Assembly (NCBI GenBank): GCA_024343425.1
Contig: BRLC01000019.1
Location: 62,001-126,000, forward strand
Length of the DNA: 64,000 bases
Reading direction: 5' to 3'
From: Rhizobiaceae bacterium MnEN-MB40S
GTDB lineage: Bacteria > Pseudomonadota > Alphaproteobacteria > Rhizobiales > Rhizobiaceae
A program made the position numbers and the translations under genes. The notes below the pieces were generated by a model. That model saw only the letters and a list, made by a program, of their open reading frames with translations. It had not been told where the DNA came from and made no database searches. Position 1 is the first letter of the stretch, and each line of letters opens with the position of its first letter. Of the stretch, positions 61,126-64,000 are shown piece after piece.

Positions 61126-62502
61126 TCAGGATTCGCCATATTCCTTTGGCGCGGCGACATCAAGAAGATCTCCCTTCAAACGGGAATCGCGCTCTTCCTC
61201 CACGCGCCGCTCGAGATCGTGATCGGCGCTGGTGTTTTTCGGCGTGGCCGATTCGGCCTTGGCGCGCTCGATTGCCTTCCTCTCAGCCGCATCCGTGTCC
61301 GTCGATGTCAGGCGCGGCAGCTCGCCGCCCCCGACACCACCGTCAACGCGCAGCCTGTATGTCGGTTCCGGCAGTTCGAATCCATTTGCCTCAAGCGCCC
61401 GTTTGACGAGGCGCATGGCTTCCGACCTGGCTTTGAGAAAGTCGGTCTTCGTCTGGTTGATCCAGCCCGTGAAGCACAGGACCACCGTGGAGTCGCCGAA
61501 ATCGTCGATCCATCCATCCGCGACGGGATCGTCGAGAACAAAGTCGAGATCCCTGATCGTGCGTTCCCCGGTCTCAAGCGCCTTGTCGATATCGCAATCG
61601 GGACCAACACCGATCTTGAAGATGAACCGGCGGTCCGGATTGGTCGAATAGTTGACGATATTGCCCTTGAAGACCGTGGAATTGGGGATGCGGATGTGGT
61701 TGCCGTCGGGCTCCATCAATATGGTGGCGCGGGATGTGAGGCTGATGACGAGGCCCTCATAGCCTTCGATCGCAATGAAATCCTTGGGCCGGAACGGCTG
61801 CCGCACACTGAGCAGAATACTGGCGATGTAGTTTTCCACCGTGTCACGCACGGCGAAACCAACCGCCAGACCGATGATGCCGGCTGCGCCGAGGATCGTG
61901 CCCAGAAGCGCGGTCGCTCCGAGGATATCCAGCGCCAGCACGGCGCCGATCACGAAGAAGATGATGCGGACTAACTGCCTTATGAGATTGGCGATGAAGG
62001 CGTTGGGCGCAATGCGGTTCCACGGCCACTCCCAGTGGGCGATGAGAACCCCGACGCCGGTGACGGCGGCCCAGAAAAGCAGAGCGACGAGAAACAAGGG
62101 AAAATAGTTGATCGACTGGAAAAGCCGCGTCTCCAGACGGTCATAGACCGGCACCAGCCTCTCGGAGACCGATGTTTCCTCCTCGATTTCATTGGTGACT
62201 GCGACCACGCCTTCAACGCGTGAGGCCAACGCTTCCGCCTGCGTCGCCACCTGCAGCTCCGCGACCTTTCCGGTCAACCGCACCACGCCAGCCCGCACGG
62301 AAACAGCAACGTCCTGCAACCCCGCGATTTCGTGATAAATCCGGCGAATCCGGTCTTCGATTTCGGTGTCGCCGATGGCGTCGTCGCCGGCCGCAATCGC
62401 CGCCTGACCGTTTTCGCCCTGCGCCGCCGCTGTGTGCGTTGCGCCGAAAAGCAGACCCGAAGCAAGCATCGCCAGGATCAAATACAAGCAGGATCGGCGC
62501 AC
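61126..62502 (-). CDS. MscS-family mechanosensitive channel with N-terminal BON domain
   Basis: The 458-aa protein has a signal segment (CLYLILAMLASGLLFGATHT), a BON domain at about residues 47-110 (VRRIYHEI-like helix, VSVRAGVVRLTGKVAELQVA), then three membrane helices. The MscS core follows: GAAGIIGLAVGFAVRDTVEN in the pore helix and SVRQPFRPKDFIAIEGYEG in the beta domain, plus an acidic/basic tail. It would release solutes during osmotic downshock; the BON domain may anchor it to membrane or cell wall. GTG is the start, with AGGAG 7 nt upstream. Confidence 0.9.
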   Translation of the reverse strand: MRRSCLYLILAMLASGLLFGATHTAAAQGENGQAAIAAGDDAIGDTEIEDRIRRIYHEIAGLQDVAVSVRAGVVRLTGKVAELQVATQAEALASRVEGVVAVTNEIEEETSVSERLVPVYDRLETRLFQSINYFPLFLVALLFWAAVTGVGVLIAHWEWPWNRIAPNAFIANLIRQLVRIIFFVIGAVLALDILGATALLGTILGAAGIIGLAVGFAVRDTVENYIASILLSVRQPFRPKDFIAIEGYEGLVISLTSRATILMEPDGNHIRIPNSTVFKGNIVNYSTNPDRRFIFKIGVGPDCDIDKALETGERTIRDLDFVLDDPVADGWIDDFGDSTVVLCFTGWINQTKTDFLKARSEAMRLVKRALEANGFELPEPTYRLRVDGGVGGGELPRLTSTDTDAAERKAIERAKAESATPKNTSADHDLERRVEEERDSRLKGDLLDVAAPKEYGES

Positions 62503-62680
62503 ATTTATTCTCCTTTTACCAACGGACAGGCAATCGGCGTCTTTATTGACCTACAAAATATTGCAGTCGGAGGCGAGACTTTTGCATTTCACCGCGATTA
62601 GCGCGTAAAAGTGACGCGAGCCCGCCGCGCCTGCGTTTCGCGATGGTTGCGGACGGCGCCGACAAACCGGAATCGCCACT

Positions 62681-64000
62681 ATGTTGATGCGCCGCAGGGA
62701 ACTGGGTTCGGGGGTAAAAGGGGCCGTCGTTGCGGTCCTCATCGCCGTGCTCTGGATATTTGCCCCCGCCAGCGTCACGGATCGCTTCAACCACGCCGTC
62801 ACCGACACGATCGCGTCCCTGAGTCCACCCCCGGACACCGATCGCGTGCTCGTTGTCGATATCGACAGCGCCAGCCTGGAGGAAATCGGCGGACGCCGGA
62901 TTTCACGCGCACGCTTCGCTGACCTGATCGAAACAATCGGAGAATCGGGAGCGTCGGCGATCGGCCTCGACCTTATCCTCGGCGAGCCCTGCGCCCCCTC
63001 CGATCCGGATGTACAGCGTCTGACGCGGGCGCTTCGGGAAACGCCCGTGTCGATGGGTTTTCTGCTGTCTGACAAAACCGGCGGAGCACCGCCAGCCGCA
63101 AACACGATGGTTCTGGAGAGAAGTCTCGAAGTGCCCGACTTGTGGATCGCGAATGGCGCCGACGCGTCATGCAGCGTCTATCTCGACGCAGCCGCGGGCA
63201 ATTCGACGCTTTCGCTGACCGGCGGGTTCGACGGGCGAATTCGCTCTGTGCCCGTGGCTGTCGGCATCGCGGGCGCCGGATACGCCTCGCTTGCTGTCGA
63301 CACGCTTCGGCTGACGCTGCCGCCGACCGCGATATTCCTGCTCGGAAATCCGAACGAAATCAGGCTCGGCGATCGTCATGCGCGCATCGACAGGAGCGGC
63401 AGCTTGCGGCCCCGGTTCGCAACCAGCCAACAACGCAGCGACCGCACTGTTTCGGCGGCAGACGTGCTGAACGGCGCTGTCGACAGCGACCTGTTCAGCG
63501 ACCGGATCGTTTTCATCGGATCGAGCGCGCCGGAACTCGGAGGCCTTCGCCCCGTACCCGGCGATCCATTGATGCCCTCGGTCCAGATCCACGCCGACGC
63601 CGCCACCAGCATCATGACAGGATCGAGCCTTTATATTCCCGGCTGGGCGAATGCGGCGACGCTATTCGTCGCGATCGCGCTTGGCGTTTTGATGGCGTTT
63701 TACTGCTCAACGGTGCGGCCGATCGCCGTGCCCGCCGTGGTGGTCCTGCTCATCGCCATCTGGCTCGCAGTCTGCGCCATTGCGTTTCACGCATTCAACG
63801 TCATCATTTGGCCGACGCTGCCGCTGGTCACCGTGCTCGCCGGATCCGTGGCCGGCGCCGCCTTCGAATATTCCGCTGTTCGGGCCGCCGAAACCCTGAT
63901 CCGCAACCGGTTCGAACAACGTCTGCCCGCAGCGCTCGTGTCCAAGCTCGTCAACGAGCCCGATTTGCTGAAACTGCGGGGAGAACGGCGCCTGGCGACG
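62681..64000 (+). CDS. CHASE2-domain adenylate/guanylate cyclase, N-terminal 440 residues
   Basis: The frame is open from an ATG at 62681 (a second ATG at 62687) to the right window edge. After a first membrane helix (GAVVAVLIAVLWIFAPAS) comes a periplasmic CHASE2 domain (about residues 35-310; DRVLVVDIDSASLEEIGGRR, DRIVFIGSSAPELGGLRPVP). Three further helices (LFVAIALGVLMAFY, VVVLLIAIWLAVCAIAFHAF and a third) follow, then the linker RFEQRLPAALVSKLV and LKLRGERRLAT that directly precedes class III cyclase domains. The catalytic domain lies beyond the window. It would make cyclic nucleotide in response to an external signal. Confidence 0.85.
   Translation, partial: MLMRRRELGSGVKGAVVAVLIAVLWIFAPASVTDRFNHAVTDTIASLSPPPDTDRVLVVDIDSASLEEIGGRRISRARFADLIETIGESGASAIGLDLILGEPCAPSDPDVQRLTRALRETPVSMGFLLSDKTGGAPPAANTMVLERSLEVPDLWIANGADASCSVYLDAAAGNSTLSLTGGFDGRIRSVPVAVGIAGAGYASLAVDTLRLTLPPTAIFLLGNPNEIRLGDRHARIDRSGSLRPRFATSQQRSDRTVSAADVLNGAVDSDLFSDRIVFIGSSAPELGGLRPVPGDPLMPSVQIHADAATSIMTGSSLYIPGWANAATLFVAIALGVLMAFYCSTVRPIAVPAVVVLLIAIWLAVCAIAFHAFNVIIWPTLPLVTVLAGSVAGAAFEYSAVRAAETLIRNRFEQRLPAALVSKLVNEPDLLKLRGERRLAT

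Overview
The window reads as GC-rich alphaproteobacterial DNA, most likely from a marine or soil member of the Rhizobiales/Hyphomicrobiales. The reasons are the gene families (DUF992, DUF1194, TRAP and ABC uptake systems, a PrsD/PrsE-like type I secretion pair, a class III cyclase with CHASE2), short operons with 4-bp ATGA/GTGA overlaps, and rare TTG/GTG starts. I saw no rRNA, tRNA, phage, insertion sequence or CRISPR array. Both window edges cut genes: an aldo/keto reductase on the left and a CHASE2 adenylate cyclase on the right.

Region 1 (1-17.5 kb) is a carbohydrate and sugar-acid block. On the + strand lie an aldose dehydrogenase, an FGGY sugar kinase and a three-gene sugar ABC transporter. 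On the - strand lie a GH43 glycosidase, an aldo/keto reductase, an RraA-type aldolase and an IlvD/Edd aldonate dehydratase, followed by a GntR regulator (+), an SMP-30 lactonase with a complete TRAP transporter (DctPQM), an extradiol dioxygenase and a TetR regulator. Lactonase, dehydratase and RraA-type aldolase together suggest oxidative (non-phosphorylating) pentose or aldonate breakdown. A nearly identical 14-bp palindrome lies upstream of both the GntR gene and the TRAP operon, which suggests one regulator for both.

Region 2 (17.7-31.2 kb) starts with an iron-linked periplasmic operon (imelysin, di-heme DUF1111 protein, second imelysin, Tat-type DUF1513 protein) behind a Fur-box-like palindrome. 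Scattered housekeeping and accessory genes follow: SDR, thioredoxin-like, SnoaL-like, PaaI thioesterase, a bactofilin-like membrane protein, DUF1194, a P450 with an O-acetyltransferase, an unrecognised 269-aa protein, and an N-acetylmuramoyl-L-alanine amidase.

Region 3 (31.3-38.6 kb) is a branched-chain-type ABC transporter whose LivM permease is fused in frame to an alpha/beta hydrolase. It is divergent from a LuxR-family regulator with an intact acyl-homoserine-lactone pocket motif and no LuxI in view. Next come the C-terminal half of a class III cyclase (a pseudogene) and, right at its break point, a short array of about 20-bp direct repeats.

Region 4 (38.6-49.3 kb) looks like one catabolic island around a divergent promoter. 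Leftward are an ABC transporter, an AhpD-like protein, a HisC-like aminotransferase and an FAD-linked 2-hydroxyacid oxidase. Rightward are an IclR regulator, a quinone oxidoreductase, a CaiB/BaiF CoA-transferase and a urocanate hydratase homologue. The other hut genes are absent, so I infer catabolism of a histidine- or imidazole-related acid by a route other than the standard one.

Region 5 (49.3-58.8 kb) holds a type I secretion membrane-fusion protein and ABC exporter, divergent from two tandem genes for 981-residue RTX-repeat proteins. These have no recognisable catalytic domain and are mosaically similar to each other. Region 6 (58.8-64 kb) holds a dCMP-deaminase-like enzyme, several small membrane or periplasmic proteins, DUF992, a BON-MscS channel and the CHASE2 cyclase. 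The best candidates for something undescribed are the urocanase island, the RTX pair and the LivM-hydrolase fusion.
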